Assembly (NCBI GenBank): GCA_016650365.1
Contig: JAENVV010000188.1
Span: forward strand, 1-53,708
Length of the DNA stretch: 53,708 bases
Reading direction: 5' to 3'
Source of the DNA: Acidimicrobiia bacterium
GTDB lineage: Bacteria; Actinomycetota; Acidimicrobiia; Spongiisociales; JAENVV01
The position numbers were made by a program, and so were the translations under genes. Positions 25,005 through 33,868 of this stretch are shown here, piece by piece. Position 1 is the first letter of the stretch; every line of letters begins with the position of its first letter. A model generated the notes under the pieces. That model was given only the letters and a program-made list of their open reading frames with translations, was not told the origin of the DNA and did not search any database.

Positions 25005-26083
25005 CAGTCGCCGTCGGCGAGTCGACTGGCCATCTCCTCGGTCTGTAACTGGGTGACGAACTCGTCAAGATCGCCATCGAGAATCGAGGTGAGCTGTTTG
25101 ATGGTCAAGCCGATACGGTGATCGGTAACCCGGTTGTCCTTGTAGTTGTAAGTCCGGATCTTCTCAGACCGGTTCCCGGTGCCCACCTGGGAACGACGGT
25201 GCTCGGAGTATTCGGCAGCCTGTCGTTCGCGCTCGGCTTCGTAGAGGCGAGCCCGCAAAATGCGAAACGCCTTTTCCTTGTTCTGCAACTGAGACTTTTC
25301 ATCTTGACATGAGACCACCACACCGGTTGGCTCGTGCGTGAGGCGCACCGCCGAATCCGTCGTGTTGACCGACTGCCCGCCCGGTCCTGAGGAACGGAAG
25401 ACGTCGACCCTCACGTCGTTCATGTCCAACTCAAGTTCGACCTCTTCAGCTTCCGGAAGCACCGCAACCGTCGCGGTCGACGTGTGCACTCGCCCCTGAG
25501 ATTCGGTCCGGGGGACTCGTTGCACCCGGTGCACGCCAGCCTCGTACTTGAGCTGTCCGAAGGCTCCTTTGCCTTTTACGGCAACTGAGATCTCCTTGTA
25601 TCCGCCCGCTTCGGCCTCAGAAGTCGACAAGGTCTCCAGGCGGAGGTTGTGACGTTCCGCGAATCGTTGATACATCCGCATGAGGTCTCCAGCCCAGATG
25701 CCGGCTTCATCACCACCGACCCCGGCGCGAATTTCAAGGATCACGTCTTTCGTATCGTCAGGATCCTTGGGCACCAGCCCAAAACGTAACGCTTCAACGA
25801 GTCGATCTGCGGCTTGAGCTCGTTCGGCGGCCATCTTCGTAAACTCAGCTCGCATGTCCGGATCGGTCTCGAGCGCCGCCAGCTCGGTTGCATCGTCACG
25901 ATCCCCGACGGCTTGCTGCCAGGCCGTAAAGTCCTCAACGATCCCTTTAAGCTCACTATGACGCCGACTGAGATCTGCATAGGCGTTCGGGTCATCATGG
26001 ATGTGGGGGTCAAGCAGATCGCTCTCAACCTCGCCGAAAGTGCGCTGGATCTCTTCGAGACGAGCCAGCAGCGTCTCATCCAT
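25004..26083 (-). CDS. prfA: Peptide chain release factor 1 (359 aa)
   Basis: Class I factor for UAA/UAG. GGQ at residues 235-237 within SSGPGGQSVNTTDSAVRLTH. The codon-recognition domain with HRVQRVPRTESQGRVHTSTA is of RF1 type. I start at the ATG at 26083, which has GGAGG seven bases upstream; a GTG at 26089 would add two residues. Two bases separate the start from the DUF1385 stop. Confidence 0.97.
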   Translation of the reverse strand: MDETLLARLEEIQRTFGEVESDLLDPHIHDDPNAYADLSRRHSELKGIVEDFTAWQQAVGDRDDATELAALETDPDMRAEFTKMAAERAQAADRLVEALRFGLVPKDPDDTKDVILEIRAGVGGDEAGIWAGDLMRMYQRFAERHNLRLETLSTSEAEAGGYKEISVAVKGKGAFGQLKYEAGVHRVQRVPRTESQGRVHTSTATVAVLPEAEEVELELDMNDVRVDVFRSSGPGGQSVNTTDSAVRLTHEPTGVVVSCQDEKSQLQNKEKAFRILRARLYEAERERQAAEYSEHRRSQVGTGNRSEKIRTYNYKDNRVTDHRIGLTIKQLTSILDGDLDEFVTQLQTEEMASRLADGD

Positions 26084-26085
26084 GC

Positions 26086-27030
26086 TCACTCCTCCTCATT
26101 GGCCGAGGCCGGGGTAGCCGGTCGAGGGATCGCAACGTCACCTCGGGCGAACAACGCATCGACAGAGTCCTCATCGAGGGCGGCGATCAGACTCGCCACG
26201 GCTACTTCGACCTGGCCGTCGTCCGGTTGTCCGGTCGTCAACCGCTGAAGCCACAGTCCCGGTACGGCCAGAGCCCTCCCCAGCCTGGAATCGGCCGAGA
26301 GACCTGCATAGCGGAGGATCTCATAAGACATACCGGCGATGACCGGAATGAAAATCAGGCGACTCGTTATGAGCCACCAGATGGGGCCTTTGCCGATGAT
26401 CGTGAACACCGTGATCGCCAGAAGCAGCACGATCAACAGGAAGTTCGTGCCACACCGCGGATGTTCTGGCCGATACCTCTGGATATTCTCTACCGACAGC
26501 GCCTCGCCCGCTTCGTAGGCATGAATCGTCTTGTGTTCGGCACCGTGATACTGGAACACCCGCTTGATATCTTCCATCCGCCCGATAAGCCAGATGTACC
26601 CCACGAAGATCACCAGACGAATGACCCCCTCGTAGACACCGAAGAGAACTCGACTATCTCCAGCCAGCCAGTCCGCGAGTGCGGCAGGTCCGAGAATAAA
26701 AACCGCCGCGAAGAAAAGCATCGCCAGCGACATCGATCCGATCAATTGCCAGTTGGAGAGTTCTTCTTCTTCTTCACCAGCCTGCTTCTGTGCCGACCAG
26801 GTAAGGGCACGCATTCCCAACGTCACGGATTCACCGAGAACCATGACACCGCGCACAAACGGCATGCGGGCTAGACGGGAGCGTGACGACAGCCTCGGAA
26901 GCTCCTCACTTCGGGTCTCTATGGCCCCGGAAGGCAGACGAACCGCCACCGCCCATCCGCTCGGGGCGCGCATCATTACGCCCTCAATGACGGCTTGGCC
27001 CCCTACGGTTTGTTCGGGCGACGCGCCCAT
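26086..27030 (-). CDS. DUF1385 membrane protein (314 aa)
   Basis: GGQAVIEGVMMRAP at the N-terminus and the QYHGAEHKTIHAYEAG plus HPRCGTNFL block are diagnostic of DUF1385, a family often next to prfA/rpmE and thought to be metal-dependent from its conserved His/Glu/Cys, though function is unknown. Membrane helices around residues 95-170 and 200-245. The start lies only 13 bases after an intrinsic terminator, with GGAGG before the ATG. C-terminal tail is acidic. Present in other bacteria between rpmE and prfA. Confidence 0.88.
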   Translation of the reverse strand: MGASPEQTVGGQAVIEGVMMRAPSGWAVAVRLPSGAIETRSEELPRLSSRSRLARMPFVRGVMVLGESVTLGMRALTWSAQKQAGEEEEELSNWQLIGSMSLAMLFFAAVFILGPAALADWLAGDSRVLFGVYEGVIRLVIFVGYIWLIGRMEDIKRVFQYHGAEHKTIHAYEAGEALSVENIQRYRPEHPRCGTNFLLIVLLLAITVFTIIGKGPIWWLITSRLIFIPVIAGMSYEILRYAGLSADSRLGRALAVPGLWLQRLTTGQPDDGQVEVAVASLIAALDEDSVDALFARGDVAIPRPATPASANEEE

Positions 27031-27043
27031 AGTTCCTCCATGA

Positions 27044-27073
27044 ACAAAACCACCGCCTGCGCGGTGGTTTTGT
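27044..27073 (-). terminator. Intrinsic terminator after rpmE, just upstream of DUF1385
   Basis: Perfect 13-base arms, ACAAAACCACCGC and GCGGTGGTTTTGT, around CTGC. On the minus strand the GC-rich stem is followed by TTTTGTT, the classic pattern. It lies downstream of rpmE and 13 bases before the DUF1385 ATG, so it separates the rho-rpmE and DUF1385-prfA transcripts or attenuates the latter. Confidence 0.85.
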
Positions 27074-27087
27074 CGGACGTTGGTGAG

Positions 27088-27354
27088 TTAAGCCTCTTCG
27101 GAAACTGCGGGTTCGACCGCCGGAGCCGCCGCCGGGGATCCGGCCGGCTTCCCAGCCGCTTTGGATGCTCGACGCTGAAAGCGCTCGACCCGACCACCGG
27201 TATCGACGAGTTTTTGCTTGCCGGTGAAGAACGGATGGCACTCATTGCACAATTCTGCCGTGATCGCCGGAACGGTCGAACGGGTCTTGAACTCGTTGCC
27301 ACACGAGCAGTGCACGGTTGTTTCGATGTAATTGGGGTGAATTTCGGTACGCAT
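27088..27354 (-). CDS. rpmE: Ribosomal protein bL31, zinc-binding form (88 aa)
   Basis: [21 protein letters not shown] start; Cys16, Cys18, Cys36 and Cys39 (CNECHPFF) make the zinc site of the C+ type. GRVERFQRR ends the core. An Ala/Pro-rich acidic extension of about 25 residues ([20 protein letters not shown]) follows. SD AAGGAG eleven bases before the ATG. Its terminator follows. Confidence 0.96.
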   Translation of the reverse strand: MRTEIHPNYIETTVHCSCGNEFKTRSTVPAITAELCNECHPFFTGKQKLVDTGGRVERFQRRASKAAGKPAGSPAAAPAVEPAVSEEA

Positions 27355-27433
27355 GAGGGTTATAACTCCTTGTCTGCCTCAATTATGCCGCGCAAGTCGA
27401 AAACTGACGATTCGACCGCCACGGCAAGTCCGG

Positions 27434-28999
27434 TTATGAGTTCTTGGCCACCTCGGCCAGAAACTCGGCGTTCGACTTGGTGCTCTTGAGCCGGTCGATA
27501 AGCAACTCGATGGCCCCGTTTTCCAACGCCAACAAGACCCGACGGAGCTTCCAGACCTGGGCAAGTTCGTCGCGATCGAACAACAATTCTTCGCGACGGG
27601 TACCCGATGCTTCAATGTCAATCGCCGGATAGATTCGTTTGTCGGCCAGACGACGGTCGAGACGAAGCTCCATATTGCCGGTCCCTTTGAACTCCTCGAA
27701 GATAACCTCGTCCATCTTCGACCCGGTCTCGACCAGCGCCGTACCGAGAATAGTCAGGCTGCCGCCCTCTTCGATGTTGCGAGCAGCTCCGAAGAACCGC
27801 TTCGGTGGGTACAGGGCGGTCGAATCGACGCCACCAGACAAGATGCGTCCGGAGGCCGGAGTCGCGAGGTTATGTGCCCTGGCCAACCGCGTGATCGAGT
27901 CAAGCAAAATCACCACGTCCTGGCCCATCTCCACCAGCCGCTTGGCTCGCTGAATGGCCAGCTCCGACACCTGGGTATGTTCCTCGGCAGGACGGTCGAA
28001 GGTCGAGTAGATGACCTCACCCTTGACGGAGCGCTGCATATCGGTAACTTCTTCAGGGCGTTCGTCGACGAGAACCACCATCAGGTAACACTCAGGGTTG
28101 TTGGCGGTTATCGACTGGGCAATCTCCTTCAAAACAGTGGTCTTGCCGGCCTTTGGCGGAGACACGATCAATCCACGCTGACCCTTGCCGATCGGAGCGA
28201 TCAGGTCGATGATGCGGGTCAGCACCTGCTGCGGCTTGCCCGCTTCTTCGAGACGGAGCCGCTCATCGGGGAAGAGAGGCGTCAGCGTGTCGAACTTGGG
28301 CCGCTTACGAGCCGTCTCGACATCCATGTCCGAGATGGACTCGATCCTGACCAGTGCCGCGAACTTTTCCTGCGAACGGGGAGGACGGACCGGACCCGCC
28401 ACCATGTCGCCGCGGCGGAGGCCAAATTTTCGAACCTGACTGGCGGAGACGTACACGTCCATGTCGCCGGGCCGGTAACCCGAGCAACGCAAGAAGCCGT
28501 ACCCTTCGGGGAGAATGTCGAGGAGGCCTTCGCGGATCTCCATCTCAGATTCCGGAATGTCTGGTTGATTATCGCGGGGGGTGCGACTCCGTTTGCGGTT
28601 CCGGTTCCGGTTGCGGCTTCTGTTGGAGTCGCCAGGCTGCTGATCGTCGTTGTCGTCGTCGTCACGGTCGTTATCGGCCGAGTCGTCGCCAGAGTCTTCC
28701 GAGTCTGCGTCGGTATCGCGTGAAACTGGTCTGCGCCGGGCTTGCCCGGTGGAGGATGCGGTCTTCTCAGACTTCGATTCGCCATCGGTAGCTGACGATT
28801 CACCGTTGCTGTCTACCTTGGGTGATGCGGCCGGTAGGTCAACCGGCGCGGGAGCTTCGGACGAGTCGAAATTGTCAGAGCCCAAAATGGCGTCAATGAG
28901 TTTGGCTTTTTGCAGGCCGTCGGCCCCGATGCCAATCGCGGTTGCAATCGACCGGAGGTCATTGATCGTCTTGCCCTGAAGGTCGGCTCGACTGGTCAT
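27434..28999 (-). CDS. rho: Transcription termination factor Rho with N-terminal insertion (521 aa)
   Basis: Hexameric RNA-dependent helicase. N-terminal Rho-N helical domain (residues 6-40, ending LIDAILGS), then about 110 residues of insertion: acidic ([20 protein letters not shown]) followed by basic [17 protein letters not shown]. Then the cold-shock-type RNA-binding domain ([14 protein letters not shown]) and the ATPase core with Walker [10 protein letters not shown] (Lys286), [12 protein letters not shown], and [15 protein letters not shown]. Actinobacterial Rho proteins often carry such insertions, which strengthen RNA binding. SD AAAGGA before the ATG; divergent neighbours none, and thrC is upstream on the same strand. 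Confidence 0.97.
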   Translation of the reverse strand: MTSRADLQGKTINDLRSIATAIGIGADGLQKAKLIDAILGSDNFDSSEAPAPVDLPAASPKVDSNGESSATDGESKSEKTASSTGQARRRPVSRDTDADSEDSGDDSADNDRDDDDNDDQQPGDSNRSRNRNRNRKRSRTPRDNQPDIPESEMEIREGLLDILPEGYGFLRCSGYRPGDMDVYVSASQVRKFGLRRGDMVAGPVRPPRSQEKFAALVRIESISDMDVETARKRPKFDTLTPLFPDERLRLEEAGKPQQVLTRIIDLIAPIGKGQRGLIVSPPKAGKTTVLKEIAQSITANNPECYLMVVLVDERPEEVTDMQRSVKGEVIYSTFDRPAEEHTQVSELAIQRAKRLVEMGQDVVILLDSITRLARAHNLATPASGRILSGGVDSTALYPPKRFFGAARNIEEGGSLTILGTALVETGSKMDEVIFEEFKGTGNMELRLDRRLADKRIYPAIDIEASGTRREELLFDRDELAQVWKLRRVLLALENGAIELLIDRLKSTKSNAEFLAEVAKNS

Positions 29000-29095
29000 A
29001 GTGTCCTTTCCGAAACCGTGTGTCGGTTCGAAGTGTGGGGAGGATCCTGAGCCGATTTCGACGCATCGATGGATCGAACCACAGGGACTTCTCAG

Positions 29096-29151
29096 AGGTG
29101 ACGCAGGACTGCGTCGGCACCTACTCTAGCGCATATTTCGGAATCCACCAA
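29096..29151 (-). promoter_or_regulatory. Candidate rho promoter and leader hairpin
   Basis: On the minus strand TTGGTG (plus 29146-29151) and TAGAGT (plus 29123-29128) are 17 bases apart and point to rho. Just after them lies a stem-loop at 29096-29122 (GACGCA/TGCGTC around GGAC with outer AGGT/ACCT). It could be the thrC 3' hairpin or an early rho leader element. No T-tract. Confidence 0.3.
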
Positions 29152-29163
29152 CCGCCGGTAGTC

Positions 29164-30570
29164 CTAGCGCACATCGACCACTGATCGAATGTGGGCCTCG
29201 ATGAGTGCCAGGTCGGCGGGAAGCGAAACGTACCGTTCGGGAAGACCGGTTAGGGCGGCCAGGGCGGCAGGGACATCGGGAAGGCACCCGGTCGCCCGCT
29301 CCACCGTCTCGGCGAATTTGGCAGGGTGAGCGGTGGCCACCGCGACGACCGGGACATTGACACGGTCAGACCGCATCCGGGCGGCGGCAATACCGATGGC
29401 CGTGTGCGGATCGACGATGATGCCGTGGGAGCCATACAAATCACCCATGTACCCCTCGATGGCCTGATCGGACATCCATGCCGACCGGAAGAGCGATACG
29501 GCCCCCGCCATTTCTGGCGCCGGGATGATGAGAACGCCTCGCGCTCGAAAGTCGGCCATCGTCGAGGCCAATAGACGCGCATCCCGGCCCAAGATGTCAA
29601 AGAGCAGGCGCTCAAAGTTGGACGGAACGGCAATATCCATGGCTGGCGCGATCGTCGGCACCACCTCTTGAATGGACAGGGACCCGGTCGAGATCAACCG
29701 ACTGACACCGTGATTGGCATTGTTTCCGATAATGATCGACTCGATCGGTATCCCCATGGCGGAAGCCACATAAGCCGAGTAGGCGTTTCCGAAATTGCCC
29801 GTGGGGACGGCTACTGAGAACGGACGTTGATCGAGTCGGAGATACGCCCAAACGTAATAGACAACCTGGGCCATGATCCGGCCGAAGTTGATCGAATTGA
29901 CCGCCGACAAGTGCACCTCGGACCGGAACACCTCATCGGCGAACATGGCCTTCACGAGATCCTGGCAATCATCAAAGGTTCCTTCGACGGCCACGTTATG
30001 GACATTGGGGGCGTCGACCGTGGTCATCTGCCTGCGCTGAACCTCTGACACGCGCCCGGCCGGGTGCAAAATAACGACATCGACTGCGGCTCGATTGGCC
30101 AGGGCTGCGATTGCTGCGGACCCCGTATCGCCCGAGGTAGCCCCCACAATCGTGAGTCGCTCCCCTCGCCTCTCAAGCAAGGCATCGAGCATCTGGCCAA
30201 GCAACTGCAGCGCGAAGTCTTTGAACGAAAAGGTCGGCCCCCAGAAGAGTTCGAGCAAATACAACCCATCCCCCAGATCGGTCAGTGGAGCTATGTCCGG
30301 GTGGTGAAAACTCCCATAGGCGGCGGCGCTGAGCGCCCGGATCTCCTCGGGGCTGAACGTGTCCCCAACGAAGCGAGCCACCACGGCCGCGCAGACATCC
30401 GGATAATCAGCCCCGGCGAGATGTGCCAGGTCCTCCGACGAAAGCATCGGCCAGATGGATGGAATGTACAGTCCGCCATCGGGAGCGAGACCTCCCAGTA
30501 GCGCATCTTCAAATGAGGCGTCAACTACTCCGCCGCGCGTTGACAGATAGCCGGGTCGCTCAAGCATCAT
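29164..30570 (-). CDS. thrC: Threonine synthase (468 aa)
   Basis: PLP enzyme that turns O-phosphohomoserine into threonine. The N-terminus (YLSTRGGVVDASFEDALLGG, then LAPDGGLYIP) marks the long class of threonine synthase. The PLP lysine is in FSFKDFALQ (Lys117), and GATSGDTGSAA binds phosphate. The ATG at 30570 overlaps the hom stop by 11 bases. No thrB follows; rho comes next after 164 bases. Confidence 0.96.
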   Translation of the reverse strand: MMLERPGYLSTRGGVVDASFEDALLGGLAPDGGLYIPSIWPMLSSEDLAHLAGADYPDVCAAVVARFVGDTFSPEEIRALSAAAYGSFHHPDIAPLTDLGDGLYLLELFWGPTFSFKDFALQLLGQMLDALLERRGERLTIVGATSGDTGSAAIAALANRAAVDVVILHPAGRVSEVQRRQMTTVDAPNVHNVAVEGTFDDCQDLVKAMFADEVFRSEVHLSAVNSINFGRIMAQVVYYVWAYLRLDQRPFSVAVPTGNFGNAYSAYVASAMGIPIESIIIGNNANHGVSRLISTGSLSIQEVVPTIAPAMDIAVPSNFERLLFDILGRDARLLASTMADFRARGVLIIPAPEMAGAVSLFRSAWMSDQAIEGYMGDLYGSHGIIVDPHTAIGIAAARMRSDRVNVPVVAVATAHPAKFAETVERATGCLPDVPAALAALTGLPERYVSLPADLALIEAHIRSVVDVR

Positions 30571-31846
30571 CCGAGTACACGCGAATCGCCGCGGCTACCT
30601 GTGAGACACCTTCATAGTTCGCCAGATCATCGAGCGCGGCTCGCATTTCTCGTTCAGGAGCGGCGTGGGTCACAATGAGCAGCGTCGCATCATCACCACG
30701 GCCTTCCTGCCATACCGACCCGATACTGACCCCATGCTGACCAAACATGCCGGCAACGGTTGCCAAGACCCCAGGGCTGTCATCCACTTCAAGGCGCAGG
30801 TACCAGCTGGTCGATACCTCGGCGAAGTCCACCAGTCGGGACGGTTGAAACTGGACCTTGGGGGTGGCCGCCGTCCCGGCCAGGAGTTCACGACCGGCAT
30901 CAATCATGTCTCCGAGGACCGCCGTGGCGGTTGGCTCGCCACCCGCGCCGGGACCCGAGAACATAAGTTGACCGATGGCCGGACCTTCCAAGAAGATGGC
31001 GTTTTGTGCGCCGCGAACCGAAGCCAGGGGATGACCCTCGTCGACCAGCGTGGCGTGCACGCGCACACATACACCGCGCTCGGTCGCCTGCCCGATGGCG
31101 AGCAGTTTGACGACGTAGCCAAGTTGACGGGCGTAGGCAATATCGCTGGCGCCAAGTGTCTCGATACCATCCCGATATACCTGGTCACCGGCCACCCAGG
31201 TTCCGAAGGCGAGACTGGCGAGAATGGCGGCCTTGGCCGCCGCATCTCCGCCACCGACATCGGCGGTCGGATCGGCCTCGGCAAAACCGAGCGCTTGAGC
31301 CTCAGCCAGGGCGTCGGCATAATCCATTCCGGCTTCGGTCATGTTGGTCAGGATGTAATTCGTGGTGCCATTTACGATGCCAAGAACCGTGGTGATCTTC
31401 TCGCCGGCCAGTGACTGTGACAGAGGTCGGATGATCGGGATCCCCCCACCCACGGCCGCCTCGAAAAGCAGTGAGACGCCTGCCTTTTCTGCGACCTTCA
31501 ACAATTCGAATCCTCTGGCAGCCATAAGTTCTTTGTTGGCGGTTACCACCGGCTTGCCGGCGGCCAGTGCACGTTCGACGAGGGTTCCGGCCGGTTCGAG
31601 CCCCCCCATGAGTTCAACCACCAATTGCACAGCCGGATCGTCGACTACTCGCTGAAGGTCATCGGTCAGCAGGCCGGAATCCGACGCGAACGGGCGGGGT
31701 TTCGTGAGGTTCCGCACACCCACGTGACGGAGGTCGAAAGAGATGCCCGATTTCAAGGCGATAACTTCGTGCTCTTCAAGCAGCCGTCGGGTAAGCGAAC
31801 CCCCCACGGTTCCGCCACCCAGAATTCCTACACCAATCGTGGACAT
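30560..31846 (-). CDS. hom: Homoserine dehydrogenase (428 aa)
   Basis: NAD(P)-binding GILGGGTVGGSL at residues 8-19, then NGTTNYILTNM and GFAEADPTADVGGGDAAAK, which are catalytic-domain signatures. A C-terminal ACT-type domain (RLEVDDSPGVLATVAGMFGQ) suggests feedback regulation, probably by threonine. ATG with AAGGAG upstream, 47 bases after the lysA stop; part of a lysA-hom-thrC transcript. Confidence 0.96.
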   Translation of the reverse strand: MSTIGVGILGGGTVGGSLTRRLLEEHEVIALKSGISFDLRHVGVRNLTKPRPFASDSGLLTDDLQRVVDDPAVQLVVELMGGLEPAGTLVERALAAGKPVVTANKELMAARGFELLKVAEKAGVSLLFEAAVGGGIPIIRPLSQSLAGEKITTVLGIVNGTTNYILTNMTEAGMDYADALAEAQALGFAEADPTADVGGGDAAAKAAILASLAFGTWVAGDQVYRDGIETLGASDIAYARQLGYVVKLLAIGQATERGVCVRVHATLVDEGHPLASVRGAQNAIFLEGPAIGQLMFSGPGAGGEPTATAVLGDMIDAGRELLAGTAATPKVQFQPSRLVDFAEVSTSWYLRLEVDDSPGVLATVAGMFGQHGVSIGSVWQEGRGDDATLLIVTHAAPEREMRAALDDLANYEGVSQVAAAIRVYSDDA

Positions 31847-31893
31847 GTTTCTCCTTGAACGTCCGGCACAATAGTCGTCCGGGCCGAAAACTC

Positions 31894-33138
31894 TTACCTG
31901 ACCAAATCGTCGAGTGTCTCGCCAGGAACGGCTACCCGCGCCTGGCCATCCGCAACGAATATGACCGGCCGGCGAGGGAGCATGTTGTAGCGACTGGCCA
32001 TCGCGTGGGCATAGGCTCCCGTGGCCGGCATCACGAGAAGGTCACCCGGCACGGTGTCCCCTGGAAGCAGCATTTCACCCAGCCGATCGCTGGTTTCACA
32101 GTGCCGTCCAACCACCCGGAAGGGCGTGTCGTGTGGGCTATCTGCGCGAGTGATCGACCGCATCTCGTACCGGGCATCGTAGAGGGCGGGACGAGGATTG
32201 TCCGAGATTCCACCATCGACAGCCAGGAAGGGTCGCTCGCTTCCCTTTCGAGACATGGCCCGATACAAGGTCACACCCGCGTTCGCAATGACGGACCGAC
32301 CGGGTTCGATCATCAGGCGAAGGTTGACATGTTCGCCAACGGCGGCAGTAAGAACCCTGGCGTAACGTTCAATTGGAATAACCGGATCGTCGTCGACATA
32401 GGGAACACCAAATCCGCCCCCGACATCCACGTCGATCACCTTGCCTGTAAACCGGTCGCGGCGTGTTTCGGCGAACGCCATGACCTGATCGAGGGCCATC
32501 CGATGTATCTGCGGATCACGTAGTTGTGAGCCGATGTGAATGTGAAGACCGTGCAGGGTTATTCCGTGCCCCGCCACCGCTCCGAGGCGGGCAATCGCCT
32601 CATCGGCCTGATGTTCACTCATACCGAATTGTGCTTCAGAGCCGGTGGTACGGATCTTGGGGTGAGTGTCGGCCCCGAGTTCGATGTTGAGACGCAGCAT
32701 GGTTCTGACCGGGCGACCGGCGGCAATCTCAATGAGCCGGGACATTTCGGCCGGGTCATCGATCACGATGCGCCCAACGCCGGCAACGATGGCTTGCTCG
32801 AGCTCGGCGTCGGTCTTTACGTTGCCATGAACCACAATTCGACCCGGGTCAATCCCGCCCGCCAGAGCCGTCGCCAGTTCCCCACCGGACACAACATCAA
32901 CCCACCAGCCGGCCGCGGCGAGTAGCTCAGCCATCGCAACACAGAAGAACGCCTTGGCGGCGTAAGCGGTGACCGTGTCACTCCCGAAGGCGCGCTGAAA
33001 CGCCGCCAACCGATCAACGACATGGCGCTCATCGACGACGTACAGCGGGGTTCCGTAGGTGTCTGCCAGATCGGACAGGGAGCACCCGCCCAGGGCACGA
33101 CCTTCCCAGTTCATCGGCAACACGTCTACGAGACCCAT
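31894..33138 (-). CDS. lysA: Diaminopimelate decarboxylase (414 aa)
   Basis: Last step of lysine synthesis. The PLP lysine is in YAAKAFFC (Lys62). HGLHIHIGSQL, DVGGGFGVPY, EPGRSVIANAG and the active-site cysteine stretch GRHCETSDRL are intact. ATG at 33138 chosen because AAGGGAG lies seven bases upstream; an extension to 33186 lacks one. First gene of the lysA-hom-thrC run, divergent from the WXG100 locus. Confidence 0.96.
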   Translation of the reverse strand: MGLVDVLPMNWEGRALGGCSLSDLADTYGTPLYVVDERHVVDRLAAFQRAFGSDTVTAYAAKAFFCVAMAELLAAAGWWVDVVSGGELATALAGGIDPGRIVVHGNVKTDAELEQAIVAGVGRIVIDDPAEMSRLIEIAAGRPVRTMLRLNIELGADTHPKIRTTGSEAQFGMSEHQADEAIARLGAVAGHGITLHGLHIHIGSQLRDPQIHRMALDQVMAFAETRRDRFTGKVIDVDVGGGFGVPYVDDDPVIPIERYARVLTAAVGEHVNLRLMIEPGRSVIANAGVTLYRAMSRKGSERPFLAVDGGISDNPRPALYDARYEMRSITRADSPHDTPFRVVGRHCETSDRLGEMLLPGDTVPGDLLVMPATGAYAHAMASRYNMLPRRPVIFVADGQARVAVPGETLDDLVR

Positions 33139-33205
33139 GTGTTCTCCCTTTCTCGGTATGCAGAGTAGCCGACCCACGGTGCACAATGAACTATTGCAAA
33201 CTATC

Positions 33206-33233
33206 TTGACACACTGTTATATATCGTTATTGT
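33206..33233 (+). promoter_or_regulatory. Promoter for the WXG100/EssC-like locus
   Basis: A perfect TTGACA at 33206-33211, a 16-base spacer that is very AT-rich (TTATATAT), and TATTGT at 33228-33233. The start would lie about 45 bases before the ATG at 33284, which has an AGGAG. It is the best sigma-70-type promoter visible in the window. Confidence 0.6.
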
Positions 33234-33283
33234 CACCAGAACAGCGACTTCCGAGCCGGAAGCGACCACCAGGAGATGTGTGT

Positions 33284-33586
33284 ATGGCACAGACGATCTA
33301 CAACCCTGAGTACATGGCATCCTTGCGCAGCCAGGTTGGCACCACCCGAAACACGATGGAACAAACGTTTCAGGATCTGCGATCCCTTTACGAGGGACAC
33401 GGCGGGCTGTGGCAAGACGCCGAGGCGAACGGACCGTGCGCCACTTTCGGGCAGTTGGTCGCCGACTTCCAGACGGTGATGACGACCTTTCTCGCCAATC
33501 TGGACACCACCTCGGGCAACGTCCAGGGATACGAAGAAGCCATGTTGAACGTCTCCCAGACCTTCAATTTCACCTCAGGCACCTAA
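33284..33586 (+). CDS. WXG100/ESAT-6-like protein (100 aa)
   Basis: Exactly 100 residues with the helix-turn-helix-hairpin pattern of WXG100 proteins. The turn is GGLWQDAEANG; Trp43 is present but the third position is Asp, not Gly. The helices on each side are amphipathic (MASLRSQVGTTRNTMEQTFQ, then TFGQLVADFQTVMTTFLANL). A C-terminal YxxxD/E secretion signal is not clear; VQGYEEAM is the nearest. Good SD AGGAG. Likely the substrate of the ATPase two genes downstream, by analogy with type VII secretion; first gene of a three-gene operon. Confidence 0.8.
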   Translation: MAQTIYNPEYMASLRSQVGTTRNTMEQTFQDLRSLYEGHGGLWQDAEANGPCATFGQLVADFQTVMTTFLANLDTTSGNVQGYEEAMLNVSQTFNFTSGT

Positions 33587-33622
33587 CGATGATCGACGGG
33601 GAGACCAGCGGTCTATCGAACG

Positions 33623-33868
33623 ATGCCAAACCGGGACACCCTCATACTGGCGAAGAACCGACTCGTGATGCTGCGCGGCGACCTGGCAGCGATCGAAGCC
33701 GATGTAGTCAGCTATCGCAATGTCGTTCCGAATGCGATCGACGCCCCGGTGACCGCCGGCCTCCAAAATGAGGCGTGGGCGTGGAAACTGGTGATCGAAC
33801 GGGCCTCCTCTGCGCTCTCGTACTGGATCGCGGACATCCAAACGGAGATCGATGAGCTTCAGCCATGA
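33623..33868 (+). CDS. Small helical protein of unknown family, between WXG100 and EssC-like genes (81 aa)
   Basis: Not recognised. Predicted mostly helical: a charged N-terminal helix (LILAKNRLVMLRGDLAAIEA), a short loop with Pro (NVVPNAIDAPV), and a second helix with three tryptophans (NEAWAWKLVIERASSALSYW). The stop TGA overlaps the next ATG (ATGA), which argues it is a real, coupled gene. The size and hairpin outline resemble a WXG100-like partner or a small chaperone, but neither the W-x-G turn nor a YxxxD tail is seen. Ribosome site is weak; ATG at 33623 is the only start in frame. Confidence 0.65.
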   Translation: MPNRDTLILAKNRLVMLRGDLAAIEADVVSYRNVVPNAIDAPVTAGLQNEAWAWKLVIERASSALSYWIADIQTEIDELQP

